Positions 11,149 through 21,410 of a DNA stretch of 64,000 bases are shown piece after piece. The notes under the pieces are model-generated. The model was not told the DNA's origin, ran no database searches, and was given only the letters and a program-made list of their open reading frames with translations. Every line of letters begins with the position of its first letter. The first letter of the stretch is position 1. Both the position numbers and the translations under genes were made by a program. This DNA comes from Adenophora triphylla var. japonica. Taxonomy: Eukaryota > Streptophyta > Magnoliopsida > Asterales > Campanulaceae. Location of the stretch: assembly GCA_022495995.1 (NCBI GenBank), contig JAFEMH010002338.1:62001-126000 (forward strand), read 5' to 3'.

Positions 11149-11160
11149 ATCCGCGCGGAT
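11149..11160 (+). promoter_or_regulatory. Palindrome upstream of the DUF7745-like ORF
   Basis: ATCCGCGCGGAT, a perfect 12-bp palindrome, lies 130 bp upstream of the ATG at 11291. It shares the TCCGCGCGGA core with the LTR and with the site in front of the PMD gene. I see no clear TATA box between it and the ATG. Confidence 0.55.
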
Positions 11161-11290
11161 AGGACGGGGAATCGACAGCTTTGTCCTTTAATTTTGGTTC
11201 GAACTTTGGTCTTGCTTTATTTCAAATTCAAATATCCTCTTCAACCTCCAAATTCAAACAGCCATTTTCGGGGAGAAAGAGAGAAAAACC

Positions 11291-12796
11291 ATGGAAAACT
11301 TTAGAAAAGCTCCATCAAAATTGTCCCAAGAATCCCAAATGTCATTCTTCAACAAGTTCAAGGATTGGTCCCGGGAGATCATGCATGAGAGGAGGTCCTT
11401 CTTTGAAGAAAGGTACAAGGTGAGGTGCTTATGGTCTCTCAAGGAATTGGTTCCGGACTACGACCTTTTGAGAGCTTCTTCATCATTTTGGGATACTAGA
11501 AGGCATGTCTTTTGCCTTTCCTTCAACGAGATTGTTCCGACTGTCGAAGAATTTCGGGCCTTGCTTGGAGGTCCGGAGGTGGAAGAGATAGCGGTTCCCT
11601 TGCCCGGAGGGGCTTCTTTTGCTGACAGATTGTGCGTCCTCCTTCATCTTTCCCCGGAGGAAGCGCAAGGTATGATCCGCGGTCCCGATCATTTCGATAT
11701 TTCCGGTCTTCCCGACAGATTTAGGGGCCTAGGTTTGGTGGATGATGCCTATTGGGATGCCTTTGCACTTTGTGTGTTTGGCACCCTGTTCATGGTCTAT
11801 TCCTTTGGGATCTGCCATCGGTCTTTGCTGGACGTTGTCGTTCACTGTCGCCTGGGCAGAGATGTCGTTCCTTTGATTCTGGGGGAGACTCTTCATGCTC
11901 TCGACAGATTAGCTACCGGACGGCGGTATATGCACGGGGGCAGCCCGTTCCTCTTGACCCTGTGGCTGATGGAGCGTTTGGGGGTTCTTCGGGAAACCTC
12001 TGATATGATCAGGCCTTGGACTTTTGCCAGGAGAGGTGTTGATGTAGATTTTGATGATCAGGGCTCGTGGGAGCGTTGGATGGCGGGTCGCCAGACTGAA
12101 GATATCAGATGGTCGGTGCCTCATTGGCGGGTGGAGACTCGAAGAGTGCTTCAGGATGGGTCTCCCGTGGTTATGCTTCCGGGGCTTTCTCAGTCTAGCT
12201 TCTATATTCCGGCTTTAGTTCTGAGACAATTTGGCCTGGAGCAGGTTCCCTTGGAGGGTTTTGATGATATAGCCACCAGGGTGGTGGCTCCTGTTTCTAT
12301 GGATGATCCCTCAGTGTTTCCATTTCTTTCCCGAGCATGGAGGTATGATGCCTTTCCTCCTCGGGTCATTCTCAGGCGTCCGAGACCGGTGTTCCTGACC
12401 ACTTGGTACCTGGATTGGTATGAGAGGCATCTGGGAGAGACTCAGGTGGCTATTTTCAGACGGCGTGAGGCCATTGTGGGTGCGGAGGACCTGACTGTTT
12501 CTGAGAGGAGGAGGGCCGAGGCGAGGGCCAATCCTCATGATAGGAGCGGAGACGCTGTGACTGATTATGAGGCTTACGTCAGGAGACAGGAGAGGAGGGC
12601 TCCTATGCTACCAGCTAGGCTACAGGAGATGAGGGATGACGCTAGGGCTACTAAGGCCCTGACAGAGGCTGGTTTGATAGACCCTGTCCCTATACCAGAG
12701 CTTGGTAGGAGGAACACTGACATTTTTCCTGTTCAGAAAAAGAAGACTCGAAGGGGGAAGAAGAGGGGAGAAGCCAGTACGAGTGGCTTGGAGTGA
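11291..12796 (+). CDS. Intact antisense DUF7745-like ORF of element B (501 aa)
   Basis: A single uninterrupted frame from an ATG in good context (AACCATGG) to TGA. The N-terminal half has the pattern I associate with DUF7745 proteins of plant retroelements: FWDTRRHVFCLSFNEIVPT then VEEFRALLGGP (about residues 70-95), followed by a Leu-rich helical region with HRSLLDVVVHCRLGRDVVP and GETLHALDRLATGRRY (about residues 175-215). The C-terminus is charged and ends in a Lys/Arg-rich stretch (KKKTRRGKKRGE), suggesting a nuclear or nucleic-acid role; that is inference. It lies antisense to the retrotransposon, between integrase and the PMD gene. The homologous ORF in E (58122-59668) is frameshifted. 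Domain name is moderately certain; function unknown. Confidence 0.7.
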   Translation: MENFRKAPSKLSQESQMSFFNKFKDWSREIMHERRSFFEERYKVRCLWSLKELVPDYDLLRASSSFWDTRRHVFCLSFNEIVPTVEEFRALLGGPEVEEIAVPLPGGASFADRLCVLLHLSPEEAQGMIRGPDHFDISGLPDRFRGLGLVDDAYWDAFALCVFGTLFMVYSFGICHRSLLDVVVHCRLGRDVVPLILGETLHALDRLATGRRYMHGGSPFLLTLWLMERLGVLRETSDMIRPWTFARRGVDVDFDDQGSWERWMAGRQTEDIRWSVPHWRVETRRVLQDGSPVVMLPGLSQSSFYIPALVLRQFGLEQVPLEGFDDIATRVVAPVSMDDPSVFPFLSRAWRYDAFPPRVILRRPRPVFLTTWYLDWYERHLGETQVAIFRRREAIVGAEDLTVSERRRAEARANPHDRSGDAVTDYEAYVRRQERRAPMLPARLQEMRDDARATKALTEAGLIDPVPIPELGRRNTDIFPVQKKKTRRGKKRGEASTSGLE

Positions 12797-13399
12797 CTCT
12801 GAGGTTTCCGAGTATCCCTTTCTTGTCATGGCAGACACATTAGTTTGATTATGTATCTTAGTTTTCCTTTAGCAGGTTGCCAGTTGTAGGAATGAATCGG
12901 GCTTAGACTCATCAAAGAGCTTTTAACTTGTAATGAATATTTGAATTGCTTTAGAGTTTTTCGAGACGCTTTCATGGTCTGATCAATTGTATTGATGCCA
13001 AAGTATGGCTTTTATTTGTGCTTTAGACCGAACCGTTTCCGGCTGCCTACGTTCCCCTCATTTTGAGGAGCTCAGGTCTTCGTAGTTCAAACTGGTGAAC
13101 TCTCTTTTTTTTTTCTTTGTTGTTTTTTTTTTTGTTTTTTTTTTTTTGTTTGGTGCAACCCTGTTTTTTACCTAGGCCGCCCTTCTCGGGTTTCTAACCT
13201 AGTTGGGTATTACTCTTTTAGCACTCTTTTGTTTCTTCTCTTTTTTTTTGTTTTTTTTTTGTTGTTTTTGTTTTGTTTTTTTTTTGGTGCAACCCTGTTT
13301 TTTACCTATGCCGCCCTTCTCGGGGTTCTAACCTAGTTGGGTATTACTCTTTTAGCGCTCTTTTTTTTTTTTGTTTTTTTTTCTTTCTTCTTTTTTTTT
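12797..13399. other. Region between the DUF7745-like ORF and the end of pol (element B)
   Basis: Contains TGCCTACGTTCCCCTCATTT followed by a CGTAGTTC partner (about 13041-13090), many T tracts, and a direct repeat pair (about 13151-13230 and 13290-13370) beginning GTGCAACCCTGTTTTTTACC and ending GGGTATTACTCTTTTAGC. A similar pair occurs in element C (31065-31245). No gene. Confidence 0.6.
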
Positions 13400-14280
13400 T
13401 TACGCGTAGTATCTGCGCAGCTTGTCACCATTCACTGGGTGTACAAAGGGATTCCCGTCGAGGTCTGCAAGTTGCATGGCTCCTCCGGAGAAGATCTTCT
13501 GGACGACATACGGCCCGACCCATACAGGCTCCCATTTGCCGAGGGGTTGAGACGGACTGGAGGGCTTTTCCTTCAAAACGAGATCACCTTCTCGGATCTC
13601 CCGATGCTTTACTTTCTTGTCGAAGGCTCTAGCCATTCTTCCTTGGTAGGCCCGGATGTGTTCCATGGCCTTCGGTCGCGTTCGTCTAGTAGGGCCGATT
13701 CATCATGGCGACTCTGGAGCCATTCGACCTCGTTGATCTGGCTTTCCAACAGTATACAGAGCGAGGGTATTTCCGGCTCGATTGGGAGTACGGCTTCCAT
13801 TCCATATGTGAGGAGCAAAGGTGTTTCCCCGGTTGCCGTTTGGCCCGATGTTACGTAGCCCCGAGTGCCAGGTGTAACTTCTCGGGCCAATCTACGCCTT
13901 GGACTGGCCATTTTCCGGATGATATTTTCCGAGTCTTGTTTGCTTTGCTTCGACGGCTCCGTTGGTTTGGGGCACGTAGGGAGATGACTTGTGACGGGTT
14001 ATTCGGAATTCCGCCCGGCAATTTTCACATTCCCCTTCGAAGTGGGATCCATTATCTGAAATGATTTCGGTTGGCAACCCGTATCTGTACATGATGTTTT
14101 CTTTGATGAAGAGGGCAACTTTCTTTGAATTGAGGATTTTGTAGGACTTTGCAGAGCATCCTTTCCAATTCCTTCGAAGAAATGACCAATCTGCGTCTCT
14201 TTAGGCTCTTCGCAGTTCCCAATTCACACTTGTCAAAATCTCTTCGGCGGCTTGGGCTCGATTTTCCTCTTCCAGGACAA
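13400..14280 (-). pseudogene. Partial integrase of element B
   Basis: On the minus strand 14092-13892 encodes the second half of a retroviral-type integrase core, YGLPTEIISDNGSHFEGE and SPYVPQTNGAVEA (the second Asp and the Glu of the DDE triad). After a frame change, 13911-13609 keeps the segment around LLLTYGMEAVLPIEPEIPS, and 13666-13400 holds the C-terminal part with REGDLVLKEK, GKWEPVWVGPYVV and NGDKLRRYYA. The zinc-binding N-terminus and the first catalytic Asp are missing and at least two frameshifts are present, so it is inactive. The sequence pattern is of the Tat/Ogre kind. Confidence 0.8.
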
Positions 14281-15124
14281 CTGCTTGTTTTTGATTTTTT
14301 TGTTTAATGTGTCTGCTTCTTTATCTAATGAATTATTATTAAAATTTTTTTTATTAATTAATTCATCATTAGTTAAAGTGGCAATCAAGGGATACTCAGA
14401 AAGGTTCGTCATTTCATTGAAAACGAAAGGGGATACAGTGCTTGCTACGGACTCGTAGTCTTCAGGCGTAAGGCCGTCGGACGACTCTAGAGACTCGATC
14501 TTAACAGAGAGAGACTGGGAGGACTTGTCCTAGATTGACACAAAGGGACGGGGACCAATCCAAGCTTGGTGATCATTTCTTCCTTGGTCGCGGACGGGCA
14601 CAGAGAGTTTCCCAATTCTTTAGCGGCATCGCTGTTGGTGGCCTCATGACTCGGGAAGCTGTCTTGTTTTTGTTTTCCTTTCTCAATTGCCGCTATCATT
14701 TCTTGGACCGAGCCGAGATCAATCGGGTCACCTGGACTTCTTCTTCGAACAATTGCTTTGCATAACCGAGACCATACCAATCATACGAGGGAAATTCCGT
14801 GGCCTTAGCTTTTGGCACTGTCGGTTCGAATTCGGGTTTCGGATCTTCTGGGCGTAGGAATAGTGGTTGTGAGCTTTTCGAACTGTTCCACCGGAGTCGG
14901 GCACGCCTACGAAGGTATACTCGCTCTTCATGGTAGTGGTAGCCCCGGGTATCTTGGGTAGGTCCGGGAACATTCTACGGACCGGGTTAGCCTTGGTTCC
15001 TCTGAACTTGTTGAGGCTATCCTGTAGCTTTAGCCATCTGCCGTAGGAGTGGGCTCTGTGATGTTTCTGGTTGTGTGGGACCCTTTACAAAGTAGTCGGC
15101 CAAATTAGGGCGAAGGGGAGAGAT
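14281..15124 (-). pseudogene. Remnant between protease and integrase; reverse transcriptase absent
   Basis: Minus-strand fragments (14973-14728, FVGVPDSGGT; 14780-14487, DLGSVQEMIAAIEKGKQ) resemble the linker that follows the protease in Tat-lineage polyproteins. No RT motif (such as Y/F-x-DD) or RNase H motif is present in any frame. Only about 0.85 kb lies between protease and integrase, where RT and RNase H would need well over 1.5 kb, so these domains were deleted. An AT-rich stretch at 14290-14380 may mark the junction. Confidence 0.6.
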
Positions 15125-16247
15125 CTAGGATTGTCGGCCAAGGGACCTTTCCTGTGGCGGCTTCAAATCTTTTTCCCTTTGCGGTGTCATTTGGGAGGCC
15201 TCATATCCCGGGCCGTGGCGAGTATTCTGTCCTTTCACCTCGATGAGTTTGTGAGTTCCTTGTTGGTGCTTCCCAGGCCAGAGGCCGGGTAGATAGCTCA
15301 TTTTTCTCATCATTTTCAAGACCGGTGGGATTTTATCCCGAGTGACCGTCGGATCTATGTTGCACACTTGGGCCTTGGGAGGCTCGACCGTGAAGCCCGT
15401 TAGCATGTGACCTTCCTCGTCATGTTTGATTTCGAGGAATAGGTATTCCGCCGTATCTGTGCCCTCTAAAGTGACTAAATCTCCGTAAATGGTCGTCGGA
15501 TCCCCATTCGAGACAATTTCACACCTTTGGTGGAGGCTTGAGGCGACCCCTTTGACTTGATGGAGCCAAGGTCTTCCCGAGCGGGGCATTGAAAGTAATC
15601 GGGATGTCGATAACACGGAATTCCACAGGTATCAATTTACGTCCAAACCGAGAGGTCTAAAGTAGCAACTCCGAGGACTGCTCGGGATGTTGAGTCGTAA
15701 GCTTTATTTGTGAGAGAAGAAGGCTTCAAGTACGTAGTCTTGATATCAAGCAAGCTCATGATCTTTGCCGGAAGAATGTTCATTCCGGACCCATTGTCCA
15801 CCAGGACCCGAGGAGGCGTCGTTCATCCAGATGGGTGTGATGAAGAGAGGCTCGTTATGATCGGCCCCAAATTGAGGGAGGTCGAGATCTGTCGAAAGTG
15901 ATTATATTCCCGTAATGGATGTTTCCAATTAGTTGTACCACATCATCGGGAGTAGCATCAATAGGCACGAGAGTGCGAGCCGGGCTTTCTTCCGGCTTCG
16001 GCATGGGGATAGGACGAGGTGAGTAGAGACCGAGAGGAAATGTTGGCTGTGTTTGCTTCAAGCTGGGTGAGCACGGGATCCTCTTTTTCGAGTGCGGGTT
16101 TGTTGTCTTAGCATAGGGGCGGCGATCTTCTTTTGGTGCTTGATACGTGGCCTTCTTATACGCCTTGGGATTTCCTTGGAAGATGCGCCGAGATCGGGTT
16201 AACAGATTAACTTCCTCATCGGTCGTCTCTTGGCTGGATTTCTTCAA
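15125..16247 (-). pseudogene. Aspartic protease region of element B
   Basis: Minus-strand reading gives LVPIDATPDDVVQLIGNIHY near 15990-15920, then in another frame PRVLVDNGSGMNILPAK near 15815-15765, with VDNGS as the likely catalytic loop (D-N-G-S form, as in Tat/Ogre elements). Downstream is GRPWLHQVKGVASSLHQRCE (about 15570-15510), a typical post-protease motif of this lineage. The segments lie in different frames, so it is a pseudogene. It follows gag directly. Confidence 0.72.
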
Positions 16248-16902
16248 TGCTTTGCTAAGGTCGATGGGGAGCCCTTTTGGCTATTGGCCATTGGTTACGA
16301 CGGAGTCTAGTGACGATGAGGCCGAAAGCTGCATCTTGGCTCCTTCTGGGCGGCCCTTATGGCTGCTTCCCAAGTCACGAGCTTTTGAGTTTGGGGTTGT
16401 GTTGTTGCCCCTTGGATGGCCCACTGAGCTAGGGCGTCCTCCAGATTCACTCTCATGGCCGGCCTTGCTCATAGTTATCATGCAACAAGAGTCGCTATTG
16501 TCGGGACTCGGCGGCTTTTCGATTTCATCCCTTGGATGGCCCACGAGTTGTGGCTATCGGCCTCCATCACATCGTATATCCTTTTTCTTTCAATCTTGCA
16601 AGTAGGGCGGCCACAAGTGAAGGATAGGCAACGTTCCCCTTCGGAGTTTGAGGTAGCGGCTCGATAGATGCTGTGTCCAAATAAGGAGCACCGGGGTCCA
16701 TTGTCGGGCTTGGAGCAATTAGGAAGGCGTCATGTGGATTCATAGGTATGAAGGCCCTTTGGGGAGACGTTCGAGATCGATAACCCTTTTCGGTGATTGC
16801 GGGCACTCGCTGCGCTCGAGCGGCCCGGCGTGACCCTTACGGTTGTTATGCCATCCGTTCTTGGGAAAGAAGAAAAAGATCCGATAACGTTTCACGAATT
16901 CT

Positions 16903-19861
16903 TCATCTTCGGTGGTTGAAACCCTCCATTCTCGACCGGTGCTTCAATAAACCCTTTCCATTCACCATCGGGTTCTTATAAGGAACGTTGTGTTCTAGGA
17001 TTTCGGATATGTACGGATCGGGGCGCCGGGCTTTGCTTTGTCCCTCATCCTCTGGAGTATCCGGGCATTGGTCACAAATGCATCTTACAAGTGACACCTC
17101 GTAGGGAGTCTGTCTCCATTGGTATCGATTCCCATTTCTGGCGGTCCTTCGTCGTTGCTTGCGACAACCAACCATTGTGCCTAGCTCCATGGGCTCATTT
17201 CCGGCATGATTGTTCCAGATTGTTTCCGGATCTGGGGCCTCAGTTGACTCTTCACTCTCGTCATCATCATCATCATCGCTGTCATCGGAATCTTCTTCCC
17301 ATACTACCGGGATTTCGGCTGAGAGGGAACATCGATCAAACCCGTTGGGGGAATATGGGTGCGTGCAACCGCAAAAATTGTCATATGTTCCCATTCCCGG
17401 AAGTGGTAATTGTGACTCAGCTTCTCCTCCCAGAAATTGCGGGGGAAGAGTGAGAGGGGGTGGCACGTATTTGACACCAGGTAGGATATAGAAGGGTTCT
17501 TCCTCCTCTGATTCATCAGTGTTCTCGGGATCATATTCGGGCTCTCCCAAAGCCAATTTGCAGAAGTGTACTAGCTCCAGATGTTCTTCGGCCTCTTTGT
17601 TGATAAGCCCCAGTACAGGCGCTCGCCGGAAGCTTTCTTGTTCAATTCTTCTCGATTGTTCTAACCATCTTGTGTAAATGGTCCTCTCATATTTTGAACG
17701 GAACAGCCCCAGTTCTTCGGTATCGGCCTCCCCTTCATCCGAGAAATAGCGGGCCTCGTATTCTTGCAAGGAGTCTCTGACATGAGACCAAGACGGGTTG
17801 ATTCGTTCGATATCCTCAAGGCTGAGGGGGAATCCGAATTCAGGATCCTCGACGAGGTTGGCCACGGGTATTTGGGGACTTTCATCAGCATCTTCCTGGG
17901 CATGCGAAGATTCTCCACATTCAATCATATTCACCTGATTATGGTTCCTTGGCAGAGGATTTTTGACTGTGTTAGGCCCTTCGGGGCCTTCCAACTTTCC
18001 TTGCTCTATTAGCCCCTGGATCGCCTTTTTCGAGTGAAGCAATTGTCGATCGAGATGTCCGTGAGCTTGATGAAAAGCACAATACTTTGTAGTATCCACG
18101 GGAGCATTCGGATTTCTGGGTTGGAAATTTTCCAAAGGCCGCGGCAAGCCTTCTTTCACCGATCCCTAAAGATGTCATTCGAGAGGCATTCCAAAGTTTT
18201 CGAGATTCATGACCCGTGGTGCAGGCTCATTTGATTTCTGGGAGCAAAAGGAGTCGCGTTATTACATTCTGTCCCGCATAGTTAATCATTTCTTTGCCTT
18301 TAGCGGGAGCGGGGCGGTGTTTGCGGGAGGAGCCCGATATACGTAGGCGAGTGCGGCCGGTTGCGATTGTAGGCCTTTTCAAACTTAGGCTGCAGAGTTA
18401 ACCATGGCCCGTAAGTGCAGTATGGGAAGTGACCGAGGGAGGCTCTCGAGATGTGGTTTCAAGCATGACTGGAAGATGTCCGGTTGTTCCTCTTCGGAAG
18501 GAGGGATGGCCATTTCACCGAGTTTCGCATTCCATCGCTTGTAAAAGTCCCCAACATTCTCATCGGGGCCATTTTGCCTTTGTTGTTTGTAGGTCAACCC
18601 TATTTGTTTCCCATTCCAAGTTGGCCTTATATTTTTACGTGAAGGCATTGGTAATCTGGTCCCATGTGGCCACGGCTTCGGGTTTCAAACGGAAGAACCA
18701 CTTTAAGGCCTTGGACTTCAAGGATAGGCGAAATAGTCGGCCAAGCTGGCGATTGGTACATCCTTTGGCTTTCATTGCCGGGGTATATGTGTCCAAATGG
18801 GTTTTCGGACATGCGGTCCCATCAAAGAGATCCGAGATTAGGCATCACGAATTTGTGGGGCGGAGGAACAATGGAGTCCGTGCAGTAGGCGGAAGGCGGA
18901 CTTCTTGGCGGTCGGTTCGGCGATACGTGCTTTCATTTCCTTGTGTTGTTCCATAAACCGGGCCGGATGAGGGTCTTGTGGTGGAACCATGGCATTCAAG
19001 CTAGTGGGTGAGCTAGAGAGAGGAGCTACCACCGGAGGCGGGCGGGTGGAGGAACGGCCGATCCGGGGACGTAGGTGAAAACCCCGTCCTGGGCCGAGTT
19101 ACCCTGGGGAGCATGAGTAGGAGCACTGAGTAAAGGGTAGAACCTTGCTGGCTTCTTTGTTGATTTTCAAGCGGCAAAGTAGGTGGGGGCAACCCCGATG
19201 TAGCCGGATAACTTGGATTTCCAGTGGGGCCCGTAAGTAGGCTTGAGTGCGAGGGCTGTGTCCCGGATTGTTGAATTGCATGGTGCTTGTGGTGAGGTGT
19301 GTAACCCGGGAATGCTGCGGTCCTGGTGATTCGGATGACACCGGATGGAGGCTTGGTAACCCATAGAAGTCTCGAGTGAGGAATGGATTTGTGTGAGGAG
19401 TAGGTGAACTAGTGCTGTTACGAGGAGGGGCTCTGGCGTGGCCCGAGAACCAAGTTGCGGCGGCATTCCGAGCTGTGGCTGTTCTTGTGAGGGTCCGGAT
19501 TGATCGGTTCCGAACCGAGGAGGGATCCCGATTAGGCTGTGGCATTCCGAGATAGCCCCAACCATGAGAAGACATTCCGTGCGATTTTGCCCCCACTGAT
19601 TTGTGCCGTCGGGCCGCATGGATCCGGTGGTACGTGGTTGGGAGAGCCGTGGTGTCCCGAAAATCGAGGAGCATGGGTTACGGTAGTGGCACCATAGGAG
19701 GTGGGTGGCGGCATCCTGGTGTAATCGGGCGGCGAGAGTGGGATTGGCATCCTCGTCTTCTTCCACGGTGAAGGTGCCATCGGGATTGAGGCCGGCGGCC
19801 GACCGTGACTCTTAATAGCCTCCATAAGGCTATTTAGCCGTGCTTCCTGTCGTAACCTCAT
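16903..19861 (-). pseudogene. Gag of element B, multiply frameshifted
   Basis: Read from 19861 down: a Pro-rich N-terminus beginning MRLRQEARLNSLMEAIKSHG; capsid-type fragments at 18812-18627 and 18648-18385 (the latter with LTYKQQRQNGPDENVGDFYK and IFQSCLKPHL, matching retrotransposon gag domains); then a long open stretch 18159-16903 (418 codons). That stretch opens with PLENFQPRNPNAP and a CAFHQAHGHLDR knuckle whose last Cys is displaced by a frameshift, followed by a very acidic segment rich in Asp and Glu. Several frame changes separate the pieces. The function would have been capsid formation and RNA packaging. Confidence 0.75.
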
Positions 19862-20180
19862 ACGTTACGCTAAGCGATTCCACTTGTTGCTCTGTCCGAG
19901 GGGTCCGGGAGGCGGAGTGACGTTATCCCCATCATTACCGGGCGATGCGAGACATTACGAAACCCGGAGTCGGAACAAACGGTGAAGGCGATGACGCGCT
20001 TGACTCTTCCCAACCGGATCAAACGGTGACCCGGTGCCGAAACCAAGCTTTGTGCGGAGCCTGCGGGGAAAGGACACGAAGGTTCGATGTCGGGAATGGA
20101 AGGAGGGTAGGTGTTTGGGCTTTTGGCTCATGCAACATGCGGTTATTTGTTCACGTTTACTTAAAACATGTTTTATTAAC

Positions 20181-20323
20181 CTAATCGGTTGGAAAAGATT
20201 GCTCTTCTTTTCGCAAACTACTCGATTCTGGATCGGTGGGCTCCGTCACTACGTCTATAAGCCCCTCGTATTCCACCTGTATTTCGACCTCCCGGGGTGG
20301 ACGGCCCCGGCGAGGGTCCTATA
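20181..20323 (-). pseudogene. Decayed copy of a conserved small leader ORF (element B)
   Basis: On the minus strand it encodes EVEIQVEYEGLIDVVTEPTD and ends in FPTD-stop, the same residues as the 48-codon ORF in element C (36065-35919). The ATG of C is AGG here and one base is missing just after it, so translation cannot start at the same place. It lies between gag and the PBS. Confidence 0.55.
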
Positions 20324-21390
20324 GGGCAAGCGGGTCCCACCGACCGAAAGAAAAACGATCCTAAAAGTCGGCGGGTAATCGAGTCTTAACGAGCATTCGA
20401 TGTAAATTACGGACAAAGGCGACGTCGAAAGTCAAGATCATGTCCAGGAGGCTCGACAAAAGCTCGGCATGATTTGGACCGATAAGCGTCCACGATTGAT
20501 CTTGACTTGTCGTCGGTTAAGCGTAATTAGGCATGGAATAGTCATTAATCCTTGATGACTCGGTGTCAATGCTTTGGGAGTCGATGTATAATTTGTGCCG
20601 GTCGAGCCGAAGTCAAGGCGCCGGTCAATATCTTGGTCAAAGTCTGCGGCGGAAAACCGGCGAGAACTTCGGCGATAAGGGTCCCGAAAGATATTGAGTC
20701 GGTATGCCGACAAAGGCTTGAAAGGAAAGGTCTATACACGGACAGGGCATGACACAGACCAGACTAAAAAACCAACCGGGTCTCGGACAAAGTGTGTCAC
20801 GGACAAGTGCATGGTCGACACGAGGCTCCATGGGATGTTTGGGTAGTCCTGTGCTCATCCGAGAGGCGTAATAAGACCAAACGGACCGCGACAAGGATTT
20901 CCCCGGGTTAAGGACGTAGTGTGCAGTGTACGGTCACGTGCGCGTAGTGTGCAAGCAGTCTATATTCTTTTTCTGAGTAAAATAGAGATTTTTTTATGTA
21001 TCTTAAAAATATGATGCATGATTTTTTTTTGAGAATTTTCTTCCTTTTTTTTTTTGAAAATCCTTTTTTTTTTTGAAATTTTTAATGAGCACATAAGTAC
21101 GAAACTTCCGACAGTTAGGGACATTATTCCGACAGTCAAAATTTTGACTTTCTCCGAGGCGGCCAAAACAACATGAAAACTGTGCAAAAATCAACACACA
21201 CACAAAAATGATTTTCGAAGCCGGGACGGAAGCTTGACCCTCAAAAGCTTTTTTTTTTTAAAACGGTGATACCGGTACGTGGGATTGTTAGACCACAATT
21301 TATCCCCGACTCGTGTTAGAAGGCGATAACGGGAAATTTAGTGGTTTCCACCAATATACCAAATACCATTTTTTTTTTTTAAAAAGCTTA
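20324..21390 (-). other. 5' leader of element B
   Basis: No gene. The half nearest the PBS (about 21264-21371) is conserved with C (37286-37395), starting GTGATACCGGTACGTGGGAT and including GTGGTTTCCAC. A CGCGTAGTGTGC word (about 20940) is also shared. Long T tracts lie at 21020-21075 and 21251-21259. Confidence 0.55.
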
Positions 21391-21409
21391 GTCCCCAGCG
21401 GAGTCGCCA
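21391..21409 (-). other. Primer binding site of element B
   Basis: On the minus strand the 5' LTR ends CATTCATCACA, then one base, then TGGCGACTCCGCTGGGGAC. The same 19 bases follow the LTR of C. PBSs of this form are reported from Tat/Ogre elements and, as I recall, assigned to an Arg tRNA; I could not check the tRNA. Confidence 0.8.
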
Positions 21410-21410
21410 C

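Noticed and set aside
16147..18234. Plus-strand frames of 120-175 codons opposite gag of B
   Set aside because: The minus strand has gag and protease motifs throughout; the plus-strand frames have none.
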